From Chitinophaga jiangningensis (GTDB lineage Bacteria > Bacteroidota > Bacteroidia > Chitinophagales > Chitinophagaceae), in the NCBI RefSeq assembly GCF_900142605.1, contig NZ_FRBL01000009.1:409064-473063 (forward strand): 64,000 nucleotides of DNA, given 5' to 3'. A model generated the notes under the pieces. That model was not told the origin of the DNA. It searched no databases and saw only the letters and a program-made list of their open reading frames with translations. Shown here piece after piece: positions 33,691-44,266 of the stretch. Both the position numbers and the translations under genes were made by a program. The number at the start of each line of letters is the position of its first letter. The stretch's first letter is position 1.

Positions 33691-36600
33691 TTAAGAACTG
33701 CTGGTATCTGTATTCATTTGCGTGATAAACTGCAACACCCCTTCGTGTAATTCGGCCTGGGAGTAATTCAGCAAAGCCGTTACGGTAGCGTTATTAAGGC
33801 CATAGCCCTGCCAGGTGAAACTGGCCTGCGCAGTACCGGGGTTGGTTACTGTACTCTCCCACCACGACCAGCTCCCATTTTTTTCTATTATAGGGAGATA
33901 GTTAATATTATCGGCATACACAGGTGTAACGCCACCCGACGTGGACGCGGCCTGGGTGATGGTCAGCAGTGGGCCCACTTTAAAAGTAATTTCCATAGCC
34001 GCCAGGGCAGTGTCCACAAATACCTCCGGCAACACCAGTGTAGTTACAGGCAGTATGCCGGTAACCGCATGCGCCGCAGCCCTGGGGTCCAGCAGCAGCG
34101 TTACCATTGCCGTAGTGCTGCCATCAAAGGGCAGGTTGATGAAATTACCATCGGCTCCTGCCAGCGGCCCTATCTGTTGCACATAGGTTTGTCCATCCGG
34201 AGGCAGCGCTACGCTGTTGAATACACTGAAATCATTCTGTGTGAAATAACCGATCACTCCATCTTCCTGCGAGGCGAGGTCGCCCAGGCGAATGCTGAAA
34301 TTGGAAGTAGTAAAATCAGGAATGTTACTACTGACTGGAGCTGCGCTCACCGGCGTAGGCCAGTCGCATCCTGCAATCGGCGGGCCATCCAGCGAAAACT
34401 GCAATTGCGTTTGTACCAGTGCCAGCGGCCTGCCTACGAGTACGGATAAATTAATATCGGTGCGACTCCCCAGTGGATCGGTGGTCCAGAGGGTAGTATC
34501 AATCACCGCAATCAGCGCCTGAAAATCTGTTGCCGGCCTGTTGATGGCTGCGCTGATAAAAGCGCCCAGCGGCGGTGCCGCTGTGGTGATGCTGGCGATA
34601 GTAAGGTTGTTGTGCGGCGGTGGTACCCATTGCGTGAGGGTATTATTAGCTGTATCAACCAGCAGCTGAATTTCACCTGCGTTCGTACCATCCTGCAAAA
34701 ACAGTTGCAGCGACTGATCCAGGTGATTGGAGATCACCCAGCCACCAACAGGATTAACGTCCGCGGCGTAGTCGAGCACTTTGGTATTGTCCACCTGGTC
34801 CACCAGCAGCATATCCAGCCGGCCTGGCTGCAACAATCGCGGTGGCAGCTGAAAAGGTGCTGCCACGGCCGGTGTCAGGTTGTTGGTAACAGTCAGGGCT
34901 GCATCCACTACCAATGGAAAATTATTGGCGTCATGAGTGCCGCTGCTCATCGGATCTATCAGGTCGAGCTTACGGCCAAACTGATCGTATACCACGAGGT
35001 GACTCAAATACGCCTGCCCGCTGCGAATAGCCTGGAAGGGGAAGTCGCTCGGGCCACTGAGCTTTACGGCCGGGATGGAGTTGACCAGTCCCTGCACATT
35101 GGAAGGCGTATCATATGGCGGCGTGCTGTCGCTATCCGGGTAGCCGATTACTTTTGCAAAGCTGACCACATCACTGCCGTTAGTAAACGTTTCTACGGTA
35201 GGCCTGCGAAAGGTCCGTGGATCACGCTGCGTGAGGTATTCATTGAAATTCACCAGCTCCTGGCTGAGAAAAAGCCATTTATCTACCTGTTCAATTTCGT
35301 TATATAAGTCCTGTAAGTTGGTGTTGGTGCTGCCGTACTGTGCGAGGAATGCTTCGAGTCGCGCCCCGAAAGTGAGCTGTGTATGCGGGCTCAGTAACGA
35401 CCTTCCCGTGATGCTCTCCGCCGCAGCGGCGCCGCTGACGGTACTCTTCAGCTGGTAATCCGTTCCATCGAATGTCCAGTTGCGTGTAACCGTTCCCGAG
35501 GTAGGATCTTCAATATATTCAAATGGGATGGCCGTATACGTTACCTCCCATTCCAGGTACATGGGATTCCATTGTTGGGTCCATGGCTCAAGGGAGAGCG
35601 CCGGCAACACTCCGGGGTTATAAGCTGCCGGGTTATGTGCCAGCAAGGCCGTGGTCACATCATCCACGTTCATACTGCCTGCACTGGCTATCAGTGCGCT
35701 GTTGGAAGGATCCAGCAAAAAGAATTCGGTATACAGCTGACTAACGATGGCCGGATAGGCGGCGGCGTTGGTCAATGCCGGCAGCACGTTCGACAACATC
35801 GCGGGGGTAACGGTGATATTATCTACCGTAAGGGAGTTGATTACCTGGGTAGACAAGCGTATTTCCAGGCTGCTGTCCGGGTCCGTACTATCGTCCGGCT
35901 CAATACCGGAGATCAGCACCACCGGGTTGCGTGTTTGCCAGTACCTTGGCAGGGACGCTGCTTTCAGCGTATAACCTGCTGTAATTCCCTGCTGCTGCGC
36001 AAATGCGGCGATGCCGTTCAGGTAAGCATCCTGGTCGTTTACGCCGGCGGTATAAATGGGTTGCGGCACTTTGGACAGGAGCCCGTCGATCAGCTGTAGC
36101 TGACTCAGTACGAGCCCCAGTGAGCCGGAGGCATTGGTGGGGTCCAGGAATGTTGAGAGGTCGCTGGCTTGTATACCGGTATTGTTGGGCGCCATTTGCT
36201 GGGCCAATGCGTTCATATAGCCGCTTTTCCACCACACGCCATTGAGCGTCCATTGCAGGCTGTATAGCTCCGCGATGGCCTTGTCCAGCGCTTGCTGATT
36301 GAGGTTGAGTTGCAGCAGCCAGGCGGCATCTGTTGGGTTGATGGTAGCATTGCCGCTATTGTTTTCCGGCGGGGTGATTACCCAGCGGGTGCCGCCCAGT
36401 TTGGAACTGAACCACTGCTGCTGTACTTTTTCTGCCAGCAGGGTATCGCCGTTTGTTTGGTTCAGCAATGGCAGCAGGTCGTATTGAAAAGCCTGTAGCA
36501 AAGCGATGACTGCACTGGTATTCGTATAGCCGGGTACGTTACTGAGTTGTTGGCCTATCAGGGTGCTGAATGCATCCACGTCGGTATTGGCTACTGCCAC

Positions 36601-37503
36601 CGTCATATTGGCTGCTGCCATGGAGTCTTCCAGCTGGTCGGGTGAAGGTGCGGAGGTAGCTGTACTGCTCCAGGTTAATCCGAGTGCCATTCCCGTGTAT
36701 ACGCTGGCGTTAGCAGCGGAAGGATCTGCATTTTGCGCAACGGTCCAGTTGAGGGCCGTCAGCACATCAGGCATATTATCAGCACCGGTAAAACCGTTGG
36801 TGGTGGCTACAATATCTGCTGTTTCATCAGCATACCAGCCGCTTACAAAATAACTGAGTACGGTATCTGCAGGAGCGTCTGTGAGGTCGTCGTAAAAGGA
36901 GAAAACATTTTGATTGAAGGGCATATAGCCGCTGAATTCCATATTCCCTGGTGCAACCGCAGTGAGGAAGCTATTGCCGGCAGCCTGCTCCGTCCAGGTG
37001 GTGGCGTCAAAAGCCATACCGATGTTGACGGTATTTGCACCGGTATCTTCTGTACTGCTGATGGCCACTGGCTGTGCTGCCTGTCGGTTAGGTTCCGTAC
37101 TGGCTTTCCAGGCGGCCACCACACTATCATCTACCATAAAGTAACTGCTCACCGAACCATCGGGGTTGGGGCAGTCGCTTTCCAACACCCAGCTTTTCAG
37201 GATATTATTGCCGTTACTGTCTTTCGCCATGCGTACGATGAGCCAACGGTTAGGTACATACGGAAAGTTGCTGCTGCTATCCTGGCCGCTGCTGCGCAGG
37301 GACCTTGGCAGCGTCCAGTGCAGGTAAGCGCCTGTGGTGGCGGTATTGTAGGAGGCGTCAAAGCCAAGTGGCTCCGGACTCTGAAAGGTATTATCGCTCA
37401 GGTTTACGTAAGTGTAACGCCACCAGCGAAAATTATCCCGTGCTACCAGTGCCGGGTTGGCCAGCAAAATATCCAGTTCTATGGGTACGAGCAAAGGGTT
37501 CAT
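33691..37503 (-). CDS. Giant-operon gene 4: very large unknown protein
   Basis: A 1270-aa protein without signal peptide, membrane helix or recognised domain. It is rich in Ala, Thr, Ser, Asn and Asp and poor in Lys. The N-terminal 130 residues have a distinctive block: DNFRWWRYTYVNLSD, GAYLHWTLPRSLR, PYVPNRWLIVRM. The rest alternates helical and strand segments with a conserved-looking HLVVYDQFGRKLDLIDP near residue 835. The ATG overlaps the stop of gene 3 by one base (TGATG), so translation is probably coupled. I recall similar HW-LP / PNRW openings in unannotated large proteins of other environmental bacteria, but cannot name a family. Likely a structural or scaffold component of whatever the operon builds. 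Confidence 0.72.
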   Translation of the reverse strand: MNPLLVPIELDILLANPALVARDNFRWWRYTYVNLSDNTFQSPEPLGFDASYNTATTGAYLHWTLPRSLRSSGQDSSSNFPYVPNRWLIVRMAKDSNGNNILKSWVLESDCPNPDGSVSSYFMVDDSVVAAWKASTEPNRQAAQPVAISSTEDTGANTVNIGMAFDATTWTEQAAGNSFLTAVAPGNMEFSGYMPFNQNVFSFYDDLTDAPADTVLSYFVSGWYADETADIVATTNGFTGADNMPDVLTALNWTVAQNADPSAANASVYTGMALGLTWSSTATSAPSPDQLEDSMAAANMTVAVANTDVDAFSTLIGQQLSNVPGYTNTSAVIALLQAFQYDLLPLLNQTNGDTLLAEKVQQQWFSSKLGGTRWVITPPENNSGNATINPTDAAWLLQLNLNQQALDKAIAELYSLQWTLNGVWWKSGYMNALAQQMAPNNTGIQASDLSTFLDPTNASGSLGLVLSQLQLIDGLLSKVPQPIYTAGVNDQDAYLNGIAAFAQQQGITAGYTLKAASLPRYWQTRNPVVLISGIEPDDSTDPDSSLEIRLSTQVINSLTVDNITVTPAMLSNVLPALTNAAAYPAIVSQLYTEFFLLDPSNSALIASAGSMNVDDVTTALLAHNPAAYNPGVLPALSLEPWTQQWNPMYLEWEVTYTAIPFEYIEDPTSGTVTRNWTFDGTDYQLKSTVSGAAAAESITGRSLLSPHTQLTFGARLEAFLAQYGSTNTNLQDLYNEIEQVDKWLFLSQELVNFNEYLTQRDPRTFRRPTVETFTNGSDVVSFAKVIGYPDSDSTPPYDTPSNVQGLVNSIPAVKLSGPSDFPFQAIRSGQAYLSHLVVYDQFGRKLDLIDPMSSGTHDANNFPLVVDAALTVTNNLTPAVAAPFQLPPRLLQPGRLDMLLVDQVDNTKVLDYAADVNPVGGWVISNHLDQSLQLFLQDGTNAGEIQLLVDTANNTLTQWVPPPHNNLTIASITTAAPPLGAFISAAINRPATDFQALIAVIDTTLWTTDPLGSRTDINLSVLVGRPLALVQTQLQFSLDGPPIAGCDWPTPVSAAPVSSNIPDFTTSNFSIRLGDLASQEDGVIGYFTQNDFSVFNSVALPPDGQTYVQQIGPLAGADGNFINLPFDGSTTAMVTLLLDPRAAAHAVTGILPVTTLVLPEVFVDTALAAMEITFKVGPLLTITQAASTSGGVTPVYADNINYLPIIEKNGSWSWWESTVTNPGTAQASFTWQGYGLNNATVTALLNYSQAELHEGVLQFITQMNTDTSSS

Positions 37504-39932
37504 CAGGAATTATTTTGGGTTGATTGACTGGTAAATACTACTGCTTCCGGGGATTTGATCAGCTGCAACGCCAGTGTGCCAGGCGTGAGCGTATTACCGG
37601 GTGGAGTAACGCCGTTGCTCACCAACGCAGCTGTCAGCGTTTGTACAAGGCCGTTAGCGGAGGAGGGCGTGATGTTGAGCACGCGGCTGCCCGCACTGCG
37701 CATGCAGCACTGGGTTTGGCCGGTAAGGTCATAAACCTGCACGGTACCCACCTGCGCTCCCGGCGTGCCGGTACTGATATCTCTCAACACGGCATTGCCA
37801 TCATCATCCACCCCGAAGCCAATGGCTTCCGCAGGCTGACTTATTTCCACGTTATCAGGCACCCCGTCAAATAAACATAGCAGTACATTGGAAGAGAGTA
37901 AGTCCATACGTAATATGTTCAGGGTAGTATCACCCGGGTCCTGGGCTTTTATAACGAGATTGGGCCATCCGCTGATCAGCGCAGATCGCAGTAACAGTCC
38001 GCTGATCACCTGTGGCGGTGTGGAGGTGGGCCCGGGTGTTTCGCCCTCCAGCACACTGCGCATGACGGCCAGTGCACTCAAAGCCCCTTCGAAGATCATG
38101 TTTTTGGTAACCTGGCTAAAAAAGGTTTCGCGACTGGAATCGAGTCCCAGGCTCAGTGCTCCGTCCACTGCGGCATTGAGCCAGTTGTAGTCGAGGTAAA
38201 AAAACCGCAGCGACTCCACCGGCAACAAACGTTGATCTGCCACCATCTTATGAAACGGTACCGGATACAGCAACATCAGCTTCGCCAGCCAGGTGGTAAC
38301 CGGCTCCATATCCGACTGTATCATACTTAGCAGCTGTGCCTGCACGCCGGGGTCCGACAAAAAGGCTTTGGTATCTTCCACAACTGTGGTAGCAACTGCT
38401 GATGGCCTGGTGTTAGCTGCACGGTTGGCGGACGAATTTTTATTATATTCAGCACTACCGAAAGCACTTTCCTGCGTATATGCTTTTACGTTATCAGTAC
38501 TATTCCCGGTAGTTTTAGCACTTCCTGTTTGACCGTTACTTTGCTTCCACTCATTCGCGTTAGCTCCTCCCCCTGCATTTCCAATATCCTGGATCAGCTG
38601 CGGCGTCAGTAGCTGCAAAAACTCATCCTGCACGGTGGTGGTGGCTTCGAGCGCTGATATATCCGTCGCAGAGAAGTGATCCGATGTTAATTTATACAAC
38701 AGGTTATCCGTGATCTGATGTGCTTTATTCCTGAAATTAAAAAGTTGCTGCGCAAAGGAAGCATCTGACAAAGCGGCTTCCCTGCCTGTTTCCCAGGCGG
38801 TAGCGAGCGACACATCAAACACACCGAATGTTTTATCAAATATCATGGCCTGATCGGCGGTATAATACGGCAACGGCGCCGCACTGTTGACTGGCAGCAA
38901 AGGCGCCATAGGCCCGCGATACCAGGCAAAGGTATTTTCACCGCTGCGGGTATGGTAAGGTAAAGGAACATAACCATCACCGAGGCGGTTATTAATTTCT
39001 GTGGCAGAAGCAGATCCATCGCTGGTAATACCCGGGAGTCGCAGCCAGAGCAGCGTTGGATCGATGGTGTTATCCGCATTCGTTTCCTGGTTTACCAGGT
39101 TAGTCACCAGGTCCTTAAAGTCCTGGGAGGTATCCGGCAGGGAAAGGAAGGTCCAGCTGGCAAGCGACACCAGTGATACACTGGTATAGGTGCTTAGGTC
39201 GGCATCGGGAGAAAGATAGCTGTCCATACCTTCCAGCGACACCAGGTGTACAATATTTTTAGCCGGGTTACCATCACCTACTGCCGGTGCATCCGCAAAG
39301 CGATTAGCCGCTATCACCGAAAACAGACCATTTTCGTTGAGCCCTGCCATGGCTTTGTTACCGGTGTTTACCTTACGCAGGTGTGCGAGGTAAGGCAATT
39401 CATCCAGATAAGGCAATACAGCGGTAAAGGTGCTTACCGGCATATTGATATAGGTACAGGAGGAGGTGGTGTCCACATCTGCTTCCACTGTTACCTGCGG
39501 CACCAGTACCGGTGCTGTGGTGGCCAGGAAATCAGCGATCGCCATTTGGGAGGACTGTGTATTCGTGTCTGTTCCGGGGTTCAGCTCTGTATCCTGAAAC
39601 ACCAGCAGGGCTAGCCAGGGGGTGTTGGTCACCGTCATGCTGCGCTCCCAGGGTAAACTGGGATCATTTAATACGATATTGGGGAGCACCTGCCCATACT
39701 GCCCGGTGCTCCCCGCCGCCGGGTACATGTTCACCACCTGTGTGGGATCAATGGCAAACTGCGGGGCCGTTACCACAAATTCCTGCTGGGCGGTAAATGG
39801 AGTGGCGCCGGTGGCAGTCAGTGTATGCGTTACGTTAATGAAATAGTTACCCGGCGACAATACCGGCACATAGTTGTCGAAGAACTGCAGGTCTCCAACG
39901 GGTAAAGGCTGTAAAATATTTTGCGTACTCAT
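37503..39932 (-). CDS. Giant-operon gene 3: large unknown protein
   Basis: An 809-aa protein without signal peptide or recognised domain. The N-terminal part is beta-rich (NYFINVTHTLTATG, QEFVVTAPQFAIDP). A striking segment follows at about 90-130: QVLPNIVLNDPSLPWERSM then TPWLALLVFQDTEL. Residues of about 460-520 are low-complexity Asn/Ser/Thr-rich. The C-terminal 300 residues contain helical segments (WLAKLMLLYPVPFHKMV, SLRFFYLDYNWLNAAVDGAL). It is 9 bases after gene 2 and overlaps gene 4 by one base, so it is firmly part of the operon. Function unknown. Confidence 0.72.
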   Translation of the reverse strand: MSTQNILQPLPVGDLQFFDNYVPVLSPGNYFINVTHTLTATGATPFTAQQEFVVTAPQFAIDPTQVVNMYPAAGSTGQYGQVLPNIVLNDPSLPWERSMTVTNTPWLALLVFQDTELNPGTDTNTQSSQMAIADFLATTAPVLVPQVTVEADVDTTSSCTYINMPVSTFTAVLPYLDELPYLAHLRKVNTGNKAMAGLNENGLFSVIAANRFADAPAVGDGNPAKNIVHLVSLEGMDSYLSPDADLSTYTSVSLVSLASWTFLSLPDTSQDFKDLVTNLVNQETNADNTIDPTLLWLRLPGITSDGSASATEINNRLGDGYVPLPYHTRSGENTFAWYRGPMAPLLPVNSAAPLPYYTADQAMIFDKTFGVFDVSLATAWETGREAALSDASFAQQLFNFRNKAHQITDNLLYKLTSDHFSATDISALEATTTVQDEFLQLLTPQLIQDIGNAGGGANANEWKQSNGQTGSAKTTGNSTDNVKAYTQESAFGSAEYNKNSSANRAANTRPSAVATTVVEDTKAFLSDPGVQAQLLSMIQSDMEPVTTWLAKLMLLYPVPFHKMVADQRLLPVESLRFFYLDYNWLNAAVDGALSLGLDSSRETFFSQVTKNMIFEGALSALAVMRSVLEGETPGPTSTPPQVISGLLLRSALISGWPNLVIKAQDPGDTTLNILRMDLLSSNVLLCLFDGVPDNVEISQPAEAIGFGVDDDGNAVLRDISTGTPGAQVGTVQVYDLTGQTQCCMRSAGSRVLNITPSSANGLVQTLTAALVSNGVTPPGNTLTPGTLALQLIKSPEAVVFTSQSTQNNS

Positions 39933-39941
39933 GGTTAAAAT

Positions 39942-42900
39942 TTAGGATTGTTCCATTGGCGTGGCCGTATACAAATTGCCTGCTGTTGCTGCCAGCTGGC
40001 TCATCGCATCATTGCTGCCCTGGTAAATACCGTTGCTGCTTAACAGGGCATATAGCGCATTGCGATTAGCCGAAAGCGTGGTGGCAATACCGGTGATATC
40101 TGCTATGGTAGTGGTGCTGATGACAGGTTCGTACACCGTGCCGGGCACAGGGTTCGTATTCCAGGGTGCCTGCGGAATGCCTTCGAGGATGTACTCTTCC
40201 ATCAGCTCCGTAATCGCTACTACCCCGGTGCTGTTGCCGGGTACCGGTGGTGGCACCGTAACGGTAAAGCCAGTAATCAGGTTCGGAATCGTATCAGCAT
40301 TGGGTAACGCCGGCGCCTGTACGAAATTATTGTTACTGTCGGTTTGCGGCTGCCCCCAAAGAGTAGCGGCCATTGAGCCGTAGTTAGGTGTCAGCTGCCA
40401 GCCGGTGATGTCGATGGGCGTACCGGTGCTGCTGCCAGGGGTAATGGTGAGGTCATGCACGGACGTAGTGCCGGTAATATTCATTGGCCGGATATCTACA
40501 TTTGTGCCACTTGTAATCGCGTTACCGTTGTAGGTAAGGCTACTCGCCGGCACTACGCTCTGCGTGGTAAACTGAAATGCAGCTGCCCGCACGGCCCATA
40601 GCTGCGTAGTGGTGCCGGTGGCTGCCGCTTTTGCAAACAGGACTGTGTTGTCGGATGATTGTTGTGTGAGCACTTGCGACAAACCGGTATTGGCCACAAT
40701 CTTGCAGACGTCCGCCGCATCCGGGAGCAGTTGCGCGAAGGTAGTCCATGGCAGCGGTTCGTTATTTTGGTTTTGCGCACTATCGCTGCCGAAGCTGATA
40801 GTAACTGTTACGATCACGATATGCACCTTCACGATGCCACCCACTGGCGGGCCCCAGAGGTTCAGGGAGGCGCCAATAGACACCGTTATGGTTTTATGGC
40901 ATACCAGGAGGTTGAGTCTCACGGAAGCGCCTATATCAATACTTATATCGGCTACAAAGGAAAAAGGATTCCAGGTAACCAGCATATCTGCCTGGGCGGT
41001 AAACCAGGCTTTTACATCACCGGACTGGAACAGCGCATCGAGGCTACCGCCTGCCATGCCGCATCCGGGCGTCAGCGCGAAATAGGAAGCGCCGGTAATA
41101 CTGATATCTGTTGATACCTGCCAGTTAAATCCTAAACGCGCTACATTCGGATAATACGAAGGAATCACAAAGGCGGGATGGTAACCACCTATGGTGAATA
41201 CAAACTGTCCGGCATTGGCGTTACTGCCAAACCAGATGCTGAATGCAAAGCCACCGGTGAGGTGACAGGCATTACTCAGTAAAAACGAGTTGCTGGTAAT
41301 ACTGGCGGCCACGGTAAAGTATCCGTCTGTTGGCTTCAGCACGGCTTCCATTTGCAGCTCTACGTATACGAAAGCATCGCTTATGGCGGCACCCTGTGGT
41401 AAACTCAGCCAGGCCAACCCAAGGAGCGCAAAGGCGAGGTCGTTACCAAACTGTGCTACCACCAGCAGCTCTCCCTGAATGATTTCAAAGGAAGTGAAGC
41501 TAATGCCGGCGGCTACCCAGTAATCACCTTCCTGCGGCACTATCCATTGTACTTTGGTACCATCGGCTCCGGCTACCTGCCCTTCCAGTATTTGCAGGGT
41601 GTTCATGGCTACATCCATGGCACTGCCGGTTTGTGGAGCATCGATCGCTAACAGCGGGAATGCTGCCACCTGGTTAAAGCTGGGTATGGCGAGTGACCTG
41701 TTATATCCGAATCCTCCCATGAGGCCTGTTACAAAGAAAAACGGGGCACCGCCCAATGGAGCACTTACATCTGCAAAAATAAAAAATGAAGGCAGGCCGG
41801 TGCTCAATTGCGCATAGGAAGCGAGGGCCGATAGCCCCCACTGTTCTGCCTGCACCACTAATGCCCCATCAAACTGCAATATTACACCTGATGGCAGCTG
41901 CGCGTCCGGCACCCGCACTATGCCGCCGCTGATGCTTAGTCCGGACGATTGGTAGGAGAATCCTAATCCGTTTAACCCAAACACCGGACTGAATGCAGCG
42001 ATAGAGCTGCCAAATGAAAATCCGTTGAGGGTTACGTTTACAGGTCCTACTGTCATGGAAGCACTGATGGCGCATGAAATCACCTGGCTGGCATAATTGA
42101 TACCGATACTTTCGATAAAAATCGGGCCGAGGTTTTTTTGTACCTGAAGCGTATACACGGAGGATGGATCTGTGGTACTACTGCCCGTAGCAGCTACCGC
42201 AAAGGCGCTCGTACTACCGCTTTGCGTGGAAGGATACGAAGTAACCGGCAATGTTACCGATTGCGCGGTTCCTGCCAGCAGCAAGTCGAAGCCGAATGCT
42301 ACACCAGGCGTTACCGTTATATCGGGCCGCGATGGGATGCTAATGCCTGTTGGCGCTGCGGAGGTAACGGTGAGATAAGCATCCTTGAGTTCAAAGTCTC
42401 CCTTAATCTGATTACCTACCAGGGGCAACATACTTCCAATATCCACGGGCGTAACGGCACCTAAATCCGCAAAAGCCACAAACTGCCAGGCAGCAGGCGT
42501 TCCCAGCTGCTGTGCCACTATACAAAACTCACCGGTATACTGGTTATCAAATAAGAAATCCGCATCTATCACCACCACCCCCATCGTAGGTGTGTTATAG
42601 GAAACGGTGAGTGAGGTCAGTTCTATTTCAGGGAGTGTTGAAAGGTCGATATCAAAATCGGCAAAGAGACTGGTGATGAGAGTGGACAATGGCACTGCAT
42701 CCGCCGTACCGTTGAATTGCAGGCTGGTAGTTCCGGCGCCGGTGGTGAGCGTAACATCCATCAGCAATGCTGTAAGGCCAATGGTAGCACCTGCGTTTAA
42801 CACGAAGGTAATTCCCGTTGCCGTTTTTTCGAACTCCAGGAAAAATGTGGAGGAGAGCGACGATGAAAGCACGCTGCAGGAGAAATCGCCGGCGCAGGAA

Positions 42901-44249
42901 CAGGTGAAGGTGCTCCCCTGCGGGTCCGCGCTTACCAGGAAACTGCCGAAGGTAAGATCGCTTAATTCCTGCGGCACATCGGTACCCGGGGCGATCTCCG
43001 TGATGATATCGCTGAAAGAGATGTTGCCTGCATAGGTGGCCTGGATGCTGTCTATTTCCCAGGAAGTGGTATGTACCAGTGAGATACTGAAAGCAAATGG
43101 ATCAGTAAATACCGCCACCGGAATATTTGCATTGGCTGTGATGTTGATGATGGCGGTAGAACTGCTGCTGGCTGGTTGGAACCACTGCGCATACAGGTTA
43201 AATCCACTCATATCAAACAAACCAAGATTCACATTGGTGCCAGTTAGCTGGCCTATATCAAACGACAGATAGCTGACTGCAAACGTGCTTCCAAGGGTGA
43301 GTTCCACTTCAAAACCATTGAAGGTAATATCATCAAAAGCCGTTGCCAGTGCGCTGGGGATGAAGTCGGAAAAGTTGGTCCCGCTAGGCAGCACGGCTGC
43401 ACCGATGGTGCTGTCCGCAATATTTTCCAGCGTGGCCGTATAGGTAGAAAGTGGCTGCCCGGTTACGGTAATTGTATCGGACGATTCATCGATACCGAGT
43501 GAAAACTGCATGTCGCTGGTATCAGCGCTGATAGCCAGCGTAATATCCTGCACTAAATCCTGTGGGGGCGTAACCGTTAGTACCAGGTTGAGGTTATTGA
43601 TGGTAAGATTACTCAGCAGCGGAAAGGAAGTTAGCAGCGGCGCACTGAGCGTCATCAGCGGATAAGGGTAATTGTTTTCCAGGCTGAAGGCGCCCCAGCA
43701 TTTGCAGAACCCCGGTGCGCTGCTTCCCAGCAAGGCGGTGAGTAACGCCAACGCCCCTACGTCGCTTTCTGTAGCCATGTTGAGTCCTGCTACAAGTGTG
43801 ATTGCATCATTTGCTGCGGTGGACCATAGCTGAAAGGTGGTTTGTGCGCTGGTGGCGTAAATGAAATAAGTATTGGAAGGTGCGACGCCCGTAAAAGGAA
43901 AAGCATTCAGTAGCGGAAAGCTGGTAGTCCACGTCCACGTGGAAGGTGCTGCCAGGGAGAGTATGAAGTCCACCGAGGTATCCACGGTAAACGACAACGT
44001 TTGCACGGTGAGATCCGTTATCTGCAAGGCAGCAACTGTTCCGGTAGTAATGCTGACGGTGTTTGCTGTTGCATCCGGAATATCCGCGGTGGTAACACCG
44101 GTGATGGTGAGAAAGGTGCTGCTGTCCAGCCCAAACTGCGATTGTATCGTGCTTACCTGGTCAGCAGAGAGCAGCGTGGTATCCAGCACGATACTACTAT
44201 TGCTGGCAGCCTGTGCACGGAGTTGTGTAATCAGCGTATTGATATCCAT
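39942..44249 (-). CDS. Giant-operon gene 2: DUF6603-like giant protein
   Basis: A 1435-aa protein without signal peptide, very low in charged residues and rich in Ser, Thr, Ala and Leu. Residues of about 700-1125 match my recollection of the DUF6603 region: GGFGYNRS, GDYWVAAGISFTSFE, HLTGGFAFSIWFGS, FVFTIGGYHPAF, YPNVARLGFNW, MAGGSLDALF and WNPFSFVADISIDIGAS. The N-terminal third is built of amphipathic beta strands, perhaps repeats of one module. Cys clusters CKCWG and CSCAGDFSC are unusual. Families with DUF6603 are uncharacterised. Alternating-hydrophobicity strands without charge suggest a very large beta structure (barrel, channel or shell). Seventeen bases after gene 1, nine before gene 3. 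Confidence 0.72.
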   Translation of the reverse strand: MDINTLITQLRAQAASNSSIVLDTTLLSADQVSTIQSQFGLDSSTFLTITGVTTADIPDATANTVSITTGTVAALQITDLTVQTLSFTVDTSVDFILSLAAPSTWTWTTSFPLLNAFPFTGVAPSNTYFIYATSAQTTFQLWSTAANDAITLVAGLNMATESDVGALALLTALLGSSAPGFCKCWGAFSLENNYPYPLMTLSAPLLTSFPLLSNLTINNLNLVLTVTPPQDLVQDITLAISADTSDMQFSLGIDESSDTITVTGQPLSTYTATLENIADSTIGAAVLPSGTNFSDFIPSALATAFDDITFNGFEVELTLGSTFAVSYLSFDIGQLTGTNVNLGLFDMSGFNLYAQWFQPASSSSTAIINITANANIPVAVFTDPFAFSISLVHTTSWEIDSIQATYAGNISFSDIITEIAPGTDVPQELSDLTFGSFLVSADPQGSTFTCSCAGDFSCSVLSSSLSSTFFLEFEKTATGITFVLNAGATIGLTALLMDVTLTTGAGTTSLQFNGTADAVPLSTLITSLFADFDIDLSTLPEIELTSLTVSYNTPTMGVVVIDADFLFDNQYTGEFCIVAQQLGTPAAWQFVAFADLGAVTPVDIGSMLPLVGNQIKGDFELKDAYLTVTSAAPTGISIPSRPDITVTPGVAFGFDLLLAGTAQSVTLPVTSYPSTQSGSTSAFAVAATGSSTTDPSSVYTLQVQKNLGPIFIESIGINYASQVISCAISASMTVGPVNVTLNGFSFGSSIAAFSPVFGLNGLGFSYQSSGLSISGGIVRVPDAQLPSGVILQFDGALVVQAEQWGLSALASYAQLSTGLPSFFIFADVSAPLGGAPFFFVTGLMGGFGYNRSLAIPSFNQVAAFPLLAIDAPQTGSAMDVAMNTLQILEGQVAGADGTKVQWIVPQEGDYWVAAGISFTSFEIIQGELLVVAQFGNDLAFALLGLAWLSLPQGAAISDAFVYVELQMEAVLKPTDGYFTVAASITSNSFLLSNACHLTGGFAFSIWFGSNANAGQFVFTIGGYHPAFVIPSYYPNVARLGFNWQVSTDISITGASYFALTPGCGMAGGSLDALFQSGDVKAWFTAQADMLVTWNPFSFVADISIDIGASVRLNLLVCHKTITVSIGASLNLWGPPVGGIVKVHIVIVTVTISFGSDSAQNQNNEPLPWTTFAQLLPDAADVCKIVANTGLSQVLTQQSSDNTVLFAKAAATGTTTQLWAVRAAAFQFTTQSVVPASSLTYNGNAITSGTNVDIRPMNITGTTSVHDLTITPGSSTGTPIDITGWQLTPNYGSMAATLWGQPQTDSNNNFVQAPALPNADTIPNLITGFTVTVPPPVPGNSTGVVAITELMEEYILEGIPQAPWNTNPVPGTVYEPVISTTTIADITGIATTLSANRNALYALLSSNGIYQGSNDAMSQLAATAGNLYTATPMEQS

Positions 44250-44266
44250 CAGAGCTGGTTTTGTAC

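Noticed and set aside
36733..37527. Long open frames on the plus strand opposite the giant operon (also 34612-35307, 44768-45526 and others)
   Set aside because: They are antisense to frames with clear operon spacing and protein-like composition. Their translations are rich in His, Arg, Cys and Trp without any motif, as expected for shadow frames.
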